A DNA stretch of 64,000 nucleotides from an uncultured Campylobacter sp. (lineage in GTDB: Bacteria; Campylobacterota; Campylobacteria; Campylobacterales; Campylobacteraceae), in NCBI RefSeq assembly GCF_937921625.1, contig NZ_CAKZTI010000055.1, forward strand, positions 43,176-107,175. The letters are read 5' to 3'. Shown here piece by piece: positions 36,620 through 45,964 of the stretch. Made by a program: the position numbers and the translations under genes. The notes under the pieces are model-generated. The model ran no database searches, was not told where the DNA came from, and worked only from the letters and a program-made list of their open reading frames with translations. Position 1 is the stretch's first letter, and every line of letters begins with the position of its first letter.

Positions 36620-37748
36620 GATTTTGCGCTATCTCTTTGATCTGCTCGCAGATGTAGCTTACATCGTCGTCGCTAAGCGCCGTATAGATCGGCAGGGATA
36701 AAATTTGCTGATAGTTTTTAAGCGCATTCGGGAAATCATTGACCTTGTAATTATATTTGCTTTTATAGTAGCTTAGCAGATGCACCGGCACATAGTGTAG
36801 CGAAACGCTCACTCCGCGCGAGATCAGCGCTTTGGCGAAATCGTCGCGGTTTTTGTCGATCTTTACGATGAATTGAGTATAGATATGCTCCTCGCTGTCG
36901 CTTGGAAGCGTCACGTGCGGGCAGTTTGCAAGCTGCTCGCGATACGCTGCGGCGATCTGCTTGCGGCGCTTTATAAAAGCGTCGGTTTTTTCAAACTGGG
37001 CGATCGCGTAGGCGGAATTTATAGCGTTAAGATCGTATTTTTGACCGATACGATCGACGTCGTAGGTAAAGGACATATTGCCGTCTTTGTAAAAGGCGTC
37101 TCCTACGATGCCGCCGTTTCTTAAAATTTGCGCGGCGCTTGCTATCTCATCGTCGTTCGTAACGAAAAAGCCCGCCGTAGAGATCGCGTCTTGCGCTTGA
37201 GGATTGATCTGAAAGCACGATATGAGCGAGCTTTTAAGCGCTCCGATTTTTGCGCCTTTATAGGTAGCGCCCATAGCGCGGCACGCATCGTCTATAAGGA
37301 TGATATTTTCGCTTTTGGCGACCTCGCTGATGGCGCCTATATCTGCAGCAAGTCCTGCGATGTGCGAGATGAAAGCGCATTTTAGCTTCTTGTGGCGGTT
37401 CTGATCTATCGTGCGAGCAAGGCTTTCGCTCGTAATGTTAAAGCTTATCGGATCGATATCTACAAAAACTGGCTCTGCGTCGAAGTGGCGGATCACTTCG
37501 GCGACATTGGGGAAGGAATTTACGGAGCATAAAATTTTATCTCCGCGCTTAATATCCATCGCGCAAAGCGCCAGATGCAGCGCCGTCGTGCCGCTAGTGG
37601 TAGATACGGCGTGCTTTACGCCGAAATATTTACAAATATCCTCTTCAAAAATTTCGCTATATCTTATATCGCTGTTGTAGAGGGCGCTTTTGATTAAGTC
37701 TTCCTCCTTTTTATCGATTTGAGCCTTATAAAACGGTATCTCTTTCAT
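36612..37748 (-). CDS. DegT/DnrJ/EryC1/StrS-family protein lacking the PLP lysine
   Basis: A 378-residue protein with the whole fold of the sugar aminotransferase family: TTSGTTALHLAL near 50, the FVDIDP segment near 95, ILIDDACRAMG near 150 and a normal C-terminal domain. Where relatives such as PseC read FHPVKTITTAEGG, this one reads INPQAQDAISTAG, so an ungapped alignment puts Ala185 in place of the catalytic lysine. It may be a non-transaminating homologue, as in ColD-type dehydratases (which use His), or a scaffold. AAGGAG precedes the ATG. It lies between nadE and lpxK. Confidence 0.8.
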   Translation of the reverse strand: MKEIPFYKAQIDKKEEDLIKSALYNSDIRYSEIFEEDICKYFGVKHAVSTTSGTTALHLALCAMDIKRGDKILCSVNSFPNVAEVIRHFDAEPVFVDIDPISFNITSESLARTIDQNRHKKLKCAFISHIAGLAADIGAISEVAKSENIILIDDACRAMGATYKGAKIGALKSSLISCFQINPQAQDAISTAGFFVTNDDEIASAAQILRNGGIVGDAFYKDGNMSFTYDVDRIGQKYDLNAINSAYAIAQFEKTDAFIKRRKQIAAAYREQLANCPHVTLPSDSEEHIYTQFIVKIDKNRDDFAKALISRGVSVSLHYVPVHLLSYYKSKYNYKVNDFPNALKNYQQILSLPIYTALSDDDVSYICEQIKEIAQNRV

Positions 37749-37758
37749 AAATCTCTCC

Positions 37759-38562
37759 TTAGTGTGCGGGCTCTATGCGAGCGACCGCAGGCGCGCGAAG
37801 CTTAAAATTATTTTTAAGAATTCTATGGACGACAAATTTCACCAGCTCTTGATTGTGGCGCGAGTTTTGCAGATATTTTAGATCGTTTGCGGTTATTTGC
37901 TCGCCTGAGCGAAATTTCGTCCGCAGCGCTTCGTGCGAAAAAATATCTCTTAGCACACTATCTAAGATCTCGTAGCTGTATCCAAGCTCACGTTCGTCGC
38001 TTTGATTTTCCCATAGATCGGCGCTGGGAGCTTTTTTTATAATCGCATCGTCTATGCATAAAATTTTTGCAAATTTAAACAGATCGCTTTTAAAAATTTC
38101 TCCGATCGGATTAAACGCGCAGGCTAAATCGCCGTAGATCGTGCCGTAGCCGAGCATCCGCTCGCTAAGATTGCTCGTGCCTACGACTACGCCGCGTTTA
38201 GCCGCGCTGTAATCATAAAGCAAGCTCATTCTTATGCGCGCGGCGAAATTTCCGATGCGAAGAGCGCTTGCGCCGGGATTTAAAGCGGTAAAATTTTCTA
38301 CAAATGGCGCGATCTCTTGGATTTCGTAGGGGATATTAAAGGATTCGCAGTGAAAGATGCCGTCTGCCATATTTTCTAAATTTGAACCCGCACTAGGTAG
38401 GATAAGCCCGTAAGTGGGGATCTCGGTAAGCGCACAAAGCGCAGAAACCACGGCGCTGTCAAGCCCACCGCTGATGCCTACTACAAAGGCGTCTGCGCCC
38501 GTCTCATCGAGCTTGGCGGATAAAAAATCGGTCAGTTGCGGCAGTAAGTCGTCCAAAAGCAT
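37759..38562 (-). CDS. nadE: NAD+ synthetase NadE
   Basis: A 267-residue ammonia-type NAD+ synthetase, without a glutaminase domain. The PP-loop is VVGISGGLDSAVVSALC, followed by GTSNLSERMLGYGTIYGDLACAFNPIGEIFKSD, typical of the enzyme (two separate short motifs, GTSNLSE and GDLACAFNPIG). It ends NAD synthesis from nicotinic acid adenine dinucleotide. It is divergent from the MBL hydrolase gene, as in C. jejuni. Confidence 0.95.
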   Translation of the reverse strand: MLLDDLLPQLTDFLSAKLDETGADAFVVGISGGLDSAVVSALCALTEIPTYGLILPSAGSNLENMADGIFHCESFNIPYEIQEIAPFVENFTALNPGASALRIGNFAARIRMSLLYDYSAAKRGVVVGTSNLSERMLGYGTIYGDLACAFNPIGEIFKSDLFKFAKILCIDDAIIKKAPSADLWENQSDERELGYSYEILDSVLRDIFSHEALRTKFRSGEQITANDLKYLQNSRHNQELVKFVVHRILKNNFKLRAPAVARIEPAH

Positions 38563-38653
38563 TTAGCTAACCTTAAAATTTTATATTAACTTTGAAATTT
38601 TAGCTATTTTTGGCTAAATTACGGCTTTAATATAAGCTTAAAAGGAGATTTTG

Positions 38654-39253
38654 ATGCAAATTTTAAAAAGAGCTTTCGGCGAATACGTGACGAATTGCTA
38701 CATTCTAAAGGGCGAGCAGGGCGATCTGGTGATCGATCCGGGCGAGGGTAGCTTTGATTGGGTGATGCAAAATACGGGAAAGATCGCGGCGGTTTTGAAT
38801 ACGCACGGGCACTACGATCACGTTTACGACGACGCCAAGCTGCAAAGGGCGGGCGCTAAAATTTATATCCACGAAAGCGACGCCTTTATGCTGCGGGCGG
38901 ATCCTTTTGAGACGATGCCAGAATCCATAGAAGCGGACGTGCTCATAAAAGGGCAGGAGCAAAGCCTTGAAATAGCGGGCTTTAACGTTAAATTTAGCCT
39001 CTTTGCAGGACACACGCCGGGCAGCTGTATGATAGAAGTAGGCGGCGTGATCTTTAGCGGCGACGTCATATTCAAAGGCTCTATCGGCAGGTGGGATTTT
39101 CCCTTTTCAAACGGCGAGCAGATGAAAGAATCTCTGCATAAAATTTTGCAGATAGAGGGCGATTTTACGCTCTATCCGGGACACGGCCCAAATACGAGTC
39201 TAGCGGCCGAGAGGCAAAATTTAAAATATTTTTTGCAACTTTTTGAGCGCTGA
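38654..39253 (+). CDS. MBL-fold metallohydrolase (glyoxalase II-like)
   Basis: A 199-residue metallo-beta-lactamase-fold hydrolase. The metal-binding motif is NTHGHYDHVYD, with later ligands at AGHTPGSC, FSGDVIF and YPGHGP. It resembles YcbL/GloB-type thioester hydrolases; the C. jejuni homologue lies beside nadE too. ATG at 38654 is chosen over TTG one codon before, with AAAGGAG at 38641-38647. The substrate is not certain. Confidence 0.88.
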   Translation: MQILKRAFGEYVTNCYILKGEQGDLVIDPGEGSFDWVMQNTGKIAAVLNTHGHYDHVYDDAKLQRAGAKIYIHESDAFMLRADPFETMPESIEADVLIKGQEQSLEIAGFNVKFSLFAGHTPGSCMIEVGGVIFSGDVIFKGSIGRWDFPFSNGEQMKESLHKILQIEGDFTLYPGHGPNTSLAAERQNLKYFLQLFER

Positions 39254-39756
39254 TCGTTTAAATTTAACTGCGTTTCGCCGCACAATAAGCGGTGAAGCGG
39301 TGTGAAGCGGTGTGAAGCGGTGTGAAGCGGTGTGAAGCGGTGTGAAGCTGCTCGGCGCCGAAAAATTTATACCGCTTGGTTCGCGGGCGCTAGAATTTGT
39401 GCCGCTTTGCTCGCATTGTAGGCGCCAAAATTTACCGCTTTATTTGTTGCTATGGGCGTTAAATTTTGCGCCCCGTTTGCTGTATGCGCGCATTGGCGTG
39501 CGATGCACAGATAAAATTTAATCTACCGCCGCTTGATTAAATTTAGTAAAATTTCGCGCCGTCGCACGCAAGACGCAAAACATAATGCACGAGGCGAAAT
39601 TTAAATTTGCACCGCCGTACCGATCCTAGCCGCTACAATGTGATCTAATCCAATTCGAGCCCGCTAAATTTAGCTAAATTTAGCATCCTGCCGAATGCAA
39701 AATTTTCCCCGCGAGTCGATAAATTCAGTAAATTTTACGCGTTTCAAAGGCGCGCA
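39254..39756. other. Intergenic region with VNTR
   Basis: 503 bases between convergent genes, holding a 10-bp tandem repeat near its left end and many AAATTT cores with CGCC-rich linkers in the rest. No gene seen. Confidence 0.6.
39291..39350 (+). repeat. 10-bp tandem repeat (TGTGAAGCGG), VNTR
   Basis: Four perfect TGTGAAGCGG units from 39301 to 39340, a fifth with one change to 39350, and a partial unit before (CGGTGAAGCGG). Homogeneity suggests recent expansion by slippage. Confidence 0.9.
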
Positions 39757-40650
39757 TCACGCCCGAAGCCGCACGTAGATACGCCTCGGGGCGGGGTAGC
39801 CCTCGATCGTGCGCGAGCTATCGAGCGGGTCTAGGAAATTCTCCAAGCTCTGCCCGTCGATCCACTCCGTTTTGCGCTGCTCGCTAGCATCCGTGGGCTT
39901 TTGAGCCAAAATTTCAAAATCTCTAAATTTCGCCCGCTCGCACCAATTCTGTAGCGCGCCGACGGTCGGGACGAAGTAGATATTTGAAATTTTCGAGTAG
40001 CTGTTTTTCGGGCACAGCGCGAAATCGCCCGCCCCCTCGATATACATCGTGTCTAAAATCACCTCGCCGCCCGCATTTAGCGAGGCTCGCAGATCTTTTA
40101 GCATCTTTACGGGATCGCTGCGATGGTAGATGACGCCAAGGCAGAAGATCGTATCGAATTTGTGCTCGTAAAAAGGCAGATGCTCTACGCCCAAAAGCTC
40201 GAATTGCGCGCCGCTGCGAAAGAATTTCTCGAGGAAACGAAACTGCAGATAAAATAGCGCGCTCGGGTCAAACCCCACTAGTCGCGCAGGCTTTAGAGCG
40301 CTTGCGCGAAACATATAGTAGCCGTTGTTGCAGCCCACGTCGGCGACGGTTTTGCCACTCAGATTTAAAAACGGCTGCAGCAGGTTAAATTTTACGAAGC
40401 TTCGCCACTCGGTATCGATAAAAAGATCATTCAGCGCGAAAGGTCCTTTGCGCCACGGTTTTAGCGCTCGCGCGATACGCGAAATTTCATCTCTCTGCTC
40501 CGCGCTTGCGTTAAAGCTTGCGCGCACGACGTCGCCGCACTCGCAGCCGCACTCGCCTATTTGCAGCGCCTCGATCGCACTTAAAATTTCGCGGTTTTGC
40601 CCGCTTTGCAGCTTTTTAAAGTTCTCGTCTCTGATTTTTTGCAGATCCAT
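39757..40650 (-). CDS. cmoB: tRNA U34 carboxymethyltransferase CmoB
   Basis: A 297-residue CmoB that transfers the carboxymethyl group of carboxy-SAM (made by CmoA) to 5-hydroxyuridine-34 of tRNA. Features are WRKGPFALNDLFIDTEWRS, the SAM motif VADVGCNNGYYMFRA, and FLGVIYHRSDPVKMLKDLR-like sequence (FCLGVIYHRSDP). The family normally has about 320 residues; this is close. Its partner gene cmoA is 14 kb away. Confidence 0.93.
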   Translation of the reverse strand: MDLQKIRDENFKKLQSGQNREILSAIEALQIGECGCECGDVVRASFNASAEQRDEISRIARALKPWRKGPFALNDLFIDTEWRSFVKFNLLQPFLNLSGKTVADVGCNNGYYMFRASALKPARLVGFDPSALFYLQFRFLEKFFRSGAQFELLGVEHLPFYEHKFDTIFCLGVIYHRSDPVKMLKDLRASLNAGGEVILDTMYIEGAGDFALCPKNSYSKISNIYFVPTVGALQNWCERAKFRDFEILAQKPTDASEQRKTEWIDGQSLENFLDPLDSSRTIEGYPAPRRIYVRLRA

Positions 40651-40757
40651 TTTAGTCCTAAAATTTCAAAATTTAGCGCCATTTTAACATAAAATTTTAT
40701 CCATTTTAAGGCGCAAATAGATAAAATCGACTTGCAATTCAAGCAAAGGAGCAAAAA

Positions 40758-41813
40758 ATGCAAGAAGCAAAAACGAGAAAATTTAGCCTCAGGTTTAATC
40801 ACGAAATTTCAAGTAGTGGCGCAGAGGTGCGGCTTTGGCTGCCGTTAGTGCTGCAAGAGCCCTATCAGAGGTTGCTTGGCGAATATCATGCCCGCTCAAA
40901 TGCGCAAGAGTCTGCTATCTGCGGAGATCATATAAGCACGTACTACGCGCGCTTCGCACCCGATAAAGAGGCAAGAGCGGGCGTCGGCAAATACGGCGAG
41001 CAAGGTGTCGTAGGCGAAGAGGATGATTATTTTGAGCTTAGCTTCGATATTGAAATTTCGGAGCGAAACACCGATTTTAGCAAGGTAAGCTTTAATGAAA
41101 ATGAGCGCTTGAGCCCCGAGATCAAGGAGTTTTTAAAGCCTTCAAAGCTAATTCCGGTAGGCGGCGCTGCGAAACAAAAATCAGACGAGATCACCGGCTC
41201 GCTTAAAGGTGATCTAGAAAAGGCGCGCGCGATCTACGAGTGGGTCGCTAAAAATATGAGCCGCGATAATAGCGTGATCGCATGCGGCAGCGGCGATGCA
41301 GCAGCGATTTTAAGCAGCGGCAAGCTAAGCGGTAAATGCGCCGATATTAATAGCGTGTTCGTAGCGCTCTGCAGGGCAGCGGGCATTCCTGCTCGCGCTA
41401 TTTACGGCATCCGCACGGGCGCAGCGCAGAAATTTTCTCCTGAAATGGGTGTCATGGGCGCCTTAAGCGGCGATGCGCTTGAAATTTCGGGCGCGCAGCA
41501 CTGCAGAGCGGAATTTTATCTAAAAGGCTATGGCTGGATCCCTGTCGATCCTGCGGACGTTACGAAGGTGCGACTCGGCGAAGGCTTAAGCGAGGATGAT
41601 TCTAAGCTGGCGCAGGTGCGCGAGTATCTTTTCGGTAACTGGGAGCCGTGCTGGCTGGGCTTTAACTACGCTCGCGAAATCGTGCTAAATCCGCGTCCGG
41701 CGCACGTTCCGATCGAAATTTTTTCGCATCCATATTGCGAAGTGGGCGGTACGCCGAAAGATCCGTACTCTCCTAAAAATTTTATCTACGAGTATTTTTC
41801 GCGCGAAATTTAG
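40758..41813 (+). CDS. Transglutaminase-like domain protein, no signal peptide
   Basis: A 351-residue protein with a transglutaminase/protease-like core at about 145-280: the catalytic Cys in SGKCADINSVFVALCRAAGI, His in GAQHCRAEFYL and Asp in WIPVDPAD. It is a paralogue of the next gene; the core and C-terminal parts agree closely (LFGNWEPCWLGFNYARE). Unlike its sister it starts MQEAKTRKFSLRF without any signal peptide, and AAAGGAG stands before this ATG, so it would stay in the cytoplasm. Substrate unknown. Confidence 0.8.
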   Translation: MQEAKTRKFSLRFNHEISSSGAEVRLWLPLVLQEPYQRLLGEYHARSNAQESAICGDHISTYYARFAPDKEARAGVGKYGEQGVVGEEDDYFELSFDIEISERNTDFSKVSFNENERLSPEIKEFLKPSKLIPVGGAAKQKSDEITGSLKGDLEKARAIYEWVAKNMSRDNSVIACGSGDAAAILSSGKLSGKCADINSVFVALCRAAGIPARAIYGIRTGAAQKFSPEMGVMGALSGDALEISGAQHCRAEFYLKGYGWIPVDPADVTKVRLGEGLSEDDSKLAQVREYLFGNWEPCWLGFNYAREIVLNPRPAHVPIEIFSHPYCEVGGTPKDPYSPKNFIYEYFSREI

Positions 41814-42147
41814 CCTTCTGACGGCTTGCATTTTACCGCCGCGATTTGCTTAAGCTAAGCCGCCGCGTTTCGTCGAAGCTTAACCGTTTAATCGAAGCGC
41901 ATGCTTGGCTTTGCGACAGCGGCGCTTTTTGCGTGGTTTAGCCTACGCCGCCGATACATACTGCCTGCGCGCCTAGGTTGCGGACTATCATGCCCGCTTT
42001 GGCGAAATTTCGCGCTATGTCTTGAAGCGAAATTTTAAAATTTTAAAGCTGGTGAAATTTTAAATTTAGCGATTTCAAAGCCGCAAAAGGTTAAAATCCA
42101 CGCATAATTAGGGCTAAGGCTTAGCCATTTTATTTTGAAGGCATTTC
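41814..42147. other. Intergenic region between paralogues
   Basis: 334 bases, GC-rich at the left and with AAATTTTAAAATTTTAAAG-type sequence near 42030. It ends with the ribosome binding site GAAGG of the next gene. No ORF. Confidence 0.5.
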
Positions 42148-43218
42148 ATGCAAAGACGCGATTTTTTAAGAAACACTGCGATTTTAGGCGCCGTTATGGC
42201 AACTCCGAGTACCATTTTGGGCGGGGAAAAAGCCATTGGCAAAAAGAGAGCTTTTGGGCTCTCGCTAAATCACGAAATTTTGGAGAAGGGCAAGCAGACT
42301 CGGCTTTGGATACCGCTTCCTCTTATCACGGAATATCAAAAGGTAAGCGACGTAAAATTTGACGGTAATTTCAACGATCCGTCCGTGGACTACGGCGAAA
42401 TTCCGACGCTCTATGCCGGCTACGTCGGGGTGGCAAAGCCCACGCTAAACATTAAATTTAGCGTCGAGACCTTTGAGCGAAATACCGACTTTAGCAAGGT
42501 AAAATTTAATCCGAACGAAAAGCTTAACCCCGAGGTGGCAAAGTTTTTAGAGCCTAGCACGCAGATTCAAATCGACGGCGTCGTCAAGCAAAAATCAGAC
42601 GAGATCGCAGGCGGCGTCAAGGGTGATCTGGAAAAGGCGCGCGCGATTTATACGTGGGTGGCAAACACTATGCAGCGCGATAACAGCGTGCTAGGCTGCG
42701 GGCTAGGGGACGTGAAGCAAATTTTAAGTAGCGGCAAGCTAAGCGGCAAATGCACCGACATAAATAGCGTTTTCGTTGCACTTTGCCGCGCGCAGGGCAT
42801 CGCCGCAAGAGAGATGTTTGGCATCCGCGTCGGCGCGTCAAGATTTAGCGCTCAAATGGGCGCCGCGCCTAAAGACGACGTCAGCCATATCTCGGGCGCG
42901 CAGCACTGCAGAGCGGAATTTTATCTCAAAGGCCACGGCTGGATCCCGGTCGATCCCGCAGACGTTACAAAGGTGCGATTGGGCGAGAAGCTAAGCAATG
43001 ACGACAGCAAGCTCGCTAAAATCCGCGAGTATTTATTCGGCAACTGGGAGATGTGCTGGATCGGCTTTAACTACGGCAGAGACTTCACGCTAAGCCCACG
43101 CCCGGCGCAGTTCCCGATCAATAATTTCGGCTATCCTTACGGCGAAGTGGACGGCAACACGCTTAATTACTACTCGCCGAAAGAATTTAGCTACGATTAC
43201 AGATCGAAGGAGCTGTAG
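42148..43218 (+). CDS. Transglutaminase-like domain protein, Tat-exported
   Basis: A 356-residue paralogue of the preceding gene with the same Cys-His-Asp triad (SGKCTDINSVFVALCRAQGI, GAQHCRAEFYL, WIPVDPAD). It begins MQRRDFLRNTAILGAVMATP, a twin-arginine signal peptide, so it is exported folded to the periplasm. Bacterial members of this superfamily act as cysteine proteases, amidases or cross-linking enzymes; the sequence does not tell which. Confidence 0.85.
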   Translation: MQRRDFLRNTAILGAVMATPSTILGGEKAIGKKRAFGLSLNHEILEKGKQTRLWIPLPLITEYQKVSDVKFDGNFNDPSVDYGEIPTLYAGYVGVAKPTLNIKFSVETFERNTDFSKVKFNPNEKLNPEVAKFLEPSTQIQIDGVVKQKSDEIAGGVKGDLEKARAIYTWVANTMQRDNSVLGCGLGDVKQILSSGKLSGKCTDINSVFVALCRAQGIAAREMFGIRVGASRFSAQMGAAPKDDVSHISGAQHCRAEFYLKGHGWIPVDPADVTKVRLGEKLSNDDSKLAKIREYLFGNWEMCWIGFNYGRDFTLSPRPAQFPINNFGYPYGEVDGNTLNYYSPKEFSYDYRSKEL

Positions 43219-43681
43219 CGGCTCGCGTTTTGCTATGCGGCGCGCCAGCTTGGGCTTTTGAGCGGCATACAAAGAACTCTCTCGGTTAGGCGTCTTTAAA
43301 GCGAATGTATAAGAATGCGCCTAATCTGCGCGCTACCGCGCCTGCATCGGCAAAAAATTCCGCGCCTTGTTTGGCTGGAATTTTAAAATTTCAAGATGAA
43401 CGGAATCTTAAAATTTTGATGCGCAAGATTCTAAAATTTTGATAGCGCTTCGAGCGATTTTGTGCGCTCTAAGCGATCTAAATTATGAGCTAAATTTTAC
43501 GACTAGTGGCATTAAATTTAGCCGCGTAAAGCGTCGCGCTGAAGCCGAATCAAAAGAAATAGAGCCGCACCGCAAAATTAAAATTCCGCAAAAATATATT
43601 CGTTAAAGATCAAGCTCGCGCTCTTAAATTTCAGGGTATAATTACGAAGCAAATTTACAAAATTTAACCGAAGGAGAGACC
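43219..43681. other. Intergenic region
   Basis: 463 bases with a cluster of A/T-core repeats at 43370-43445 (GGAATTTTAAAATTTC, AAAATTTTGA) and the promoter of the next gene. No gene seen. Confidence 0.5.
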
Positions 43682-44383
43682 ATGAAAAAATTTCGTTCAC
43701 TGCTGCTGTGTGCGGCGGCGGCGGCGACTTTGAGCGCCCAGAGTGAGGACAAGGTGGAAAAAATCACTTCGATCGACATCTATGTCTCGCCGTTTTATTC
43801 AGCTAAGGAGGGCAAGCCCGAATACGTGCATGTTTACGAGCCGATCGACGATCTGTTGATGAAAAATGACGTGGCGAGCCTAAAAAAGGCGATCAAAATC
43901 ATCGAGGACGCTCCAGATATGATCGCTCCGACTACGCTGATGACCATCGCTGCGCGCGCTTATGATCTGGGGCTTAAGGACGACGCGGTGTTTTGGTTCT
44001 ACGCGGGCAAATACCGCTTCATCTCCTTCGCTTCGGTAATCGACGTCAGCGGCGCGATGTTTATGGAGACGGTCGAGGCAAATTCCGCTTTCATGCACCT
44101 TGCGGGCGACGTGATCAACCCATACGCGTTTTGCGACATCGACAAGCAGCAGATCATAGTCGAAAAGGCGGTCGATTGGGTAAAGGATCATCCGTATAAG
44201 GCGATATTTTCGGATAAATTCCCATCCATGGCTAGCGACCGCAAGGCGGCTCTAAAGGAAGTGATAGAAAAGCTCAAAGCCGATCAGCAGAAGCAAAAGC
44301 AGTATTTCGCCGATCCGAAAAACAGAGCCGATTACATCGCCGAGCGTAAGAAATACCGCACAGACGAGCGCTTCTGCGACTAA
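43682..44383 (+). CDS. Exported hypothetical protein
   Basis: A 233-residue protein with a signal peptide (MKKFRSLLLCAAAAATLSAQ). The mature part is helical and acidic, with possible TPR-like helix pairs at about 60-110 (VASLKKAIKIIEDAPDMIAP, LMTIAARAYDLGLKDDAVFW). No family recognised. GAAGGAGAG precedes the ATG. It opens a run of rightward genes mostly for envelope proteins of unknown role. Confidence 0.75.
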   Translation: MKKFRSLLLCAAAAATLSAQSEDKVEKITSIDIYVSPFYSAKEGKPEYVHVYEPIDDLLMKNDVASLKKAIKIIEDAPDMIAPTTLMTIAARAYDLGLKDDAVFWFYAGKYRFISFASVIDVSGAMFMETVEANSAFMHLAGDVINPYAFCDIDKQQIIVEKAVDWVKDHPYKAIFSDKFPSMASDRKAALKEVIEKLKADQQKQKQYFADPKNRADYIAERKKYRTDERFCD

Positions 44384-44511
44384 AATTTGCGGCTAGGCTT
44401 ACCCTCTGGCGGGCTTTGCTAGCTTAGCCGCATTTTGCCTAAATTTCAGCTCGTAGACTAAATTTAGGCAAATTTCAAGCTATGCTACAAAATAAAATTT
44501 AAGGAAAAGGC

Positions 44512-45462
44512 GTGAGCGAAATTTTAAAAAACGTGATGCCGCCGCCGTGGATCAAATACCCCGCTCTTAGCGAGTTTTCGCTTGGCTGGCGGATGGGCGC
44601 GGCAGAGGATTATAAATTTAAATTTTGGCAGTGGTTCGAGCGGCTGGATAAAGCGGCGCAAAAAGCGTATTCACGGGCCTTCCCCTATCCTTGCTTTTGG
44701 CACTACGGCGACTGGGACGGGCTGGACGAGACGTCTGAAAATGAGCGCGTAAAATGCGCGCATGGCAGCGACAGATGCTGCGCGGAGCCACGAAATTTGA
44801 AATTTAGCGAGTGTGATGAGCTTAGGGACGATCTTACGGACGACATAGACGATTTCTACCGCGAGGGCGTGCCGTTTTGGCGAGCAGGCGGAGCGTCGAA
44901 ATACGACAAAACCTCGCTAATAAATTCTTCCAAAGCGCACGAATTTCTATTTTTCTACAAGCCGGATGCGGCCGCGGATGAATCCTGCCTCGGGCAGTGG
45001 CAGAGCTCGCCTTTTGCCGTAGATGCCGACGAGTATCTATGCGCCGAGCAGTTTATGATGGCGAGCAAGGCGCAAATATTCGGCGACGAGCAGACGCGGG
45101 AGCGGATAATGCAAAGCCGCGATGCAAAGCAGATGAAGGCGCTAGGCAGGCAAGTGCGGGGCTTTGATGAGCGGCTCTGGGGCGAGGTGCGCTACAGCGT
45201 CGTGCTAAGCGGCAATTACTATAAATTTACGCAAAATCCCGCGATGATGCGCTTTTTGCTCGCGACGGGAGATAAAATTTTAGTTGAGACCAGCCCGCTG
45301 GATAAAATTTGTGGTATCGGCCTTGGGCTGCAGAGCGAAAACGCAAGTCGTCCGAGCGCGTGGCGCGGGCAAAATCTGCTCGGCTTTGCGCTGATGGAGG
45401 TGCGAGACGAGCTGCGCAGGCTATATAAAAACTACGACCTGATCGATAAGAATTTTTTGTAA
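44512..45462 (+). CDS. NADAR-family N-glycosidase with N-terminal extension
   Basis: A 316-residue protein whose second half (about 150-310) is a NADAR/YbiA domain: EQFMMASKAQIFGDE, KALGRQVRGFD, LLATGDKILVETSPLDKICGIGLG. These enzymes split N-glycosidic bonds in riboflavin intermediates or reverse ADP-ribosylation of guanine. The first 140 residues (PPWIKYPALSEFSLGWRMGA) are a domain sometimes found ahead of NADAR. Here the usual WGIGL reads CGIGL. The start is GTG with AAGGAAAAGG upstream. Confidence 0.82.
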   Translation: MSEILKNVMPPPWIKYPALSEFSLGWRMGAAEDYKFKFWQWFERLDKAAQKAYSRAFPYPCFWHYGDWDGLDETSENERVKCAHGSDRCCAEPRNLKFSECDELRDDLTDDIDDFYREGVPFWRAGGASKYDKTSLINSSKAHEFLFFYKPDAAADESCLGQWQSSPFAVDADEYLCAEQFMMASKAQIFGDEQTRERIMQSRDAKQMKALGRQVRGFDERLWGEVRYSVVLSGNYYKFTQNPAMMRFLLATGDKILVETSPLDKICGIGLGLQSENASRPSAWRGQNLLGFALMEVRDELRRLYKNYDLIDKNFL

Positions 45463-45640
45463 GATTAGGCGGCGGTTAAAATTTTACCGCTCCCGCCAGG
45501 TACATTCGGCACGGACATAGCGCGGCAGCGAGGCGAGGCGGTAAATTTATAAAATTTTAAAATTTACGCAGACGGCTGAGGCTCGCGCCGCTTTTGCAGT
45601 AGCGATAGTTAGATCGGAGGCTAAATTTAAACGCGCCGTC

Positions 45641-45964
45641 TTAGTGTCCTGCGCCGAAGAAATTACACATCGCCGTGCCTATCACGATGAGCGCTATGCC
45701 GCATATCGCGGGCACAGAGAGCTTTTCGTGGAAGTAAAACACCGAAAGCAGCGATGCTAATACTATGCCGAGCCCGCCCCACGTAGCGTAAGCGACGCTA
45801 AGCTTTACCGTTTTTAGCGCAAGCGCTAAAAAATAAAAGCACGCGCCGTATGCCGCTAGCGTGGCTAGAGAATAATTCAGCTTACTAAATCCGTCCGAGA
45901 GCTTCATACAGTTGGTCCCCGCTAGCTCCAAAACTATAGCAAGCCCCAAATAAACGTATCCCAT
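45641..45964 (-). CDS. Small multidrug resistance (SMR) efflux protein
   Basis: A 107-residue protein with four transmembrane helices. The essential glutamate lies in the first helix (LAIVLELAGTNCMKLSDGFSK), and AYATWGGLGIV in helix three is characteristic of EmrE/QacE-type drug:proton antiporters rather than the guanidinium exporters. It functions as a dimer. It is the only leftward gene in this stretch and stands alone. Confidence 0.9.
   Translation of the reverse strand: MGYVYLGLAIVLELAGTNCMKLSDGFSKLNYSLATLAAYGACFYFLALALKTVKLSVAYATWGGLGIVLASLLSVFYFHEKLSVPAICGIALIVIGTAMCNFFGAGH

Noticed and set aside
39291..39350. CRISPR array
   Set aside because: Contiguous 10-base units without unique spacers; it is a simple VNTR.
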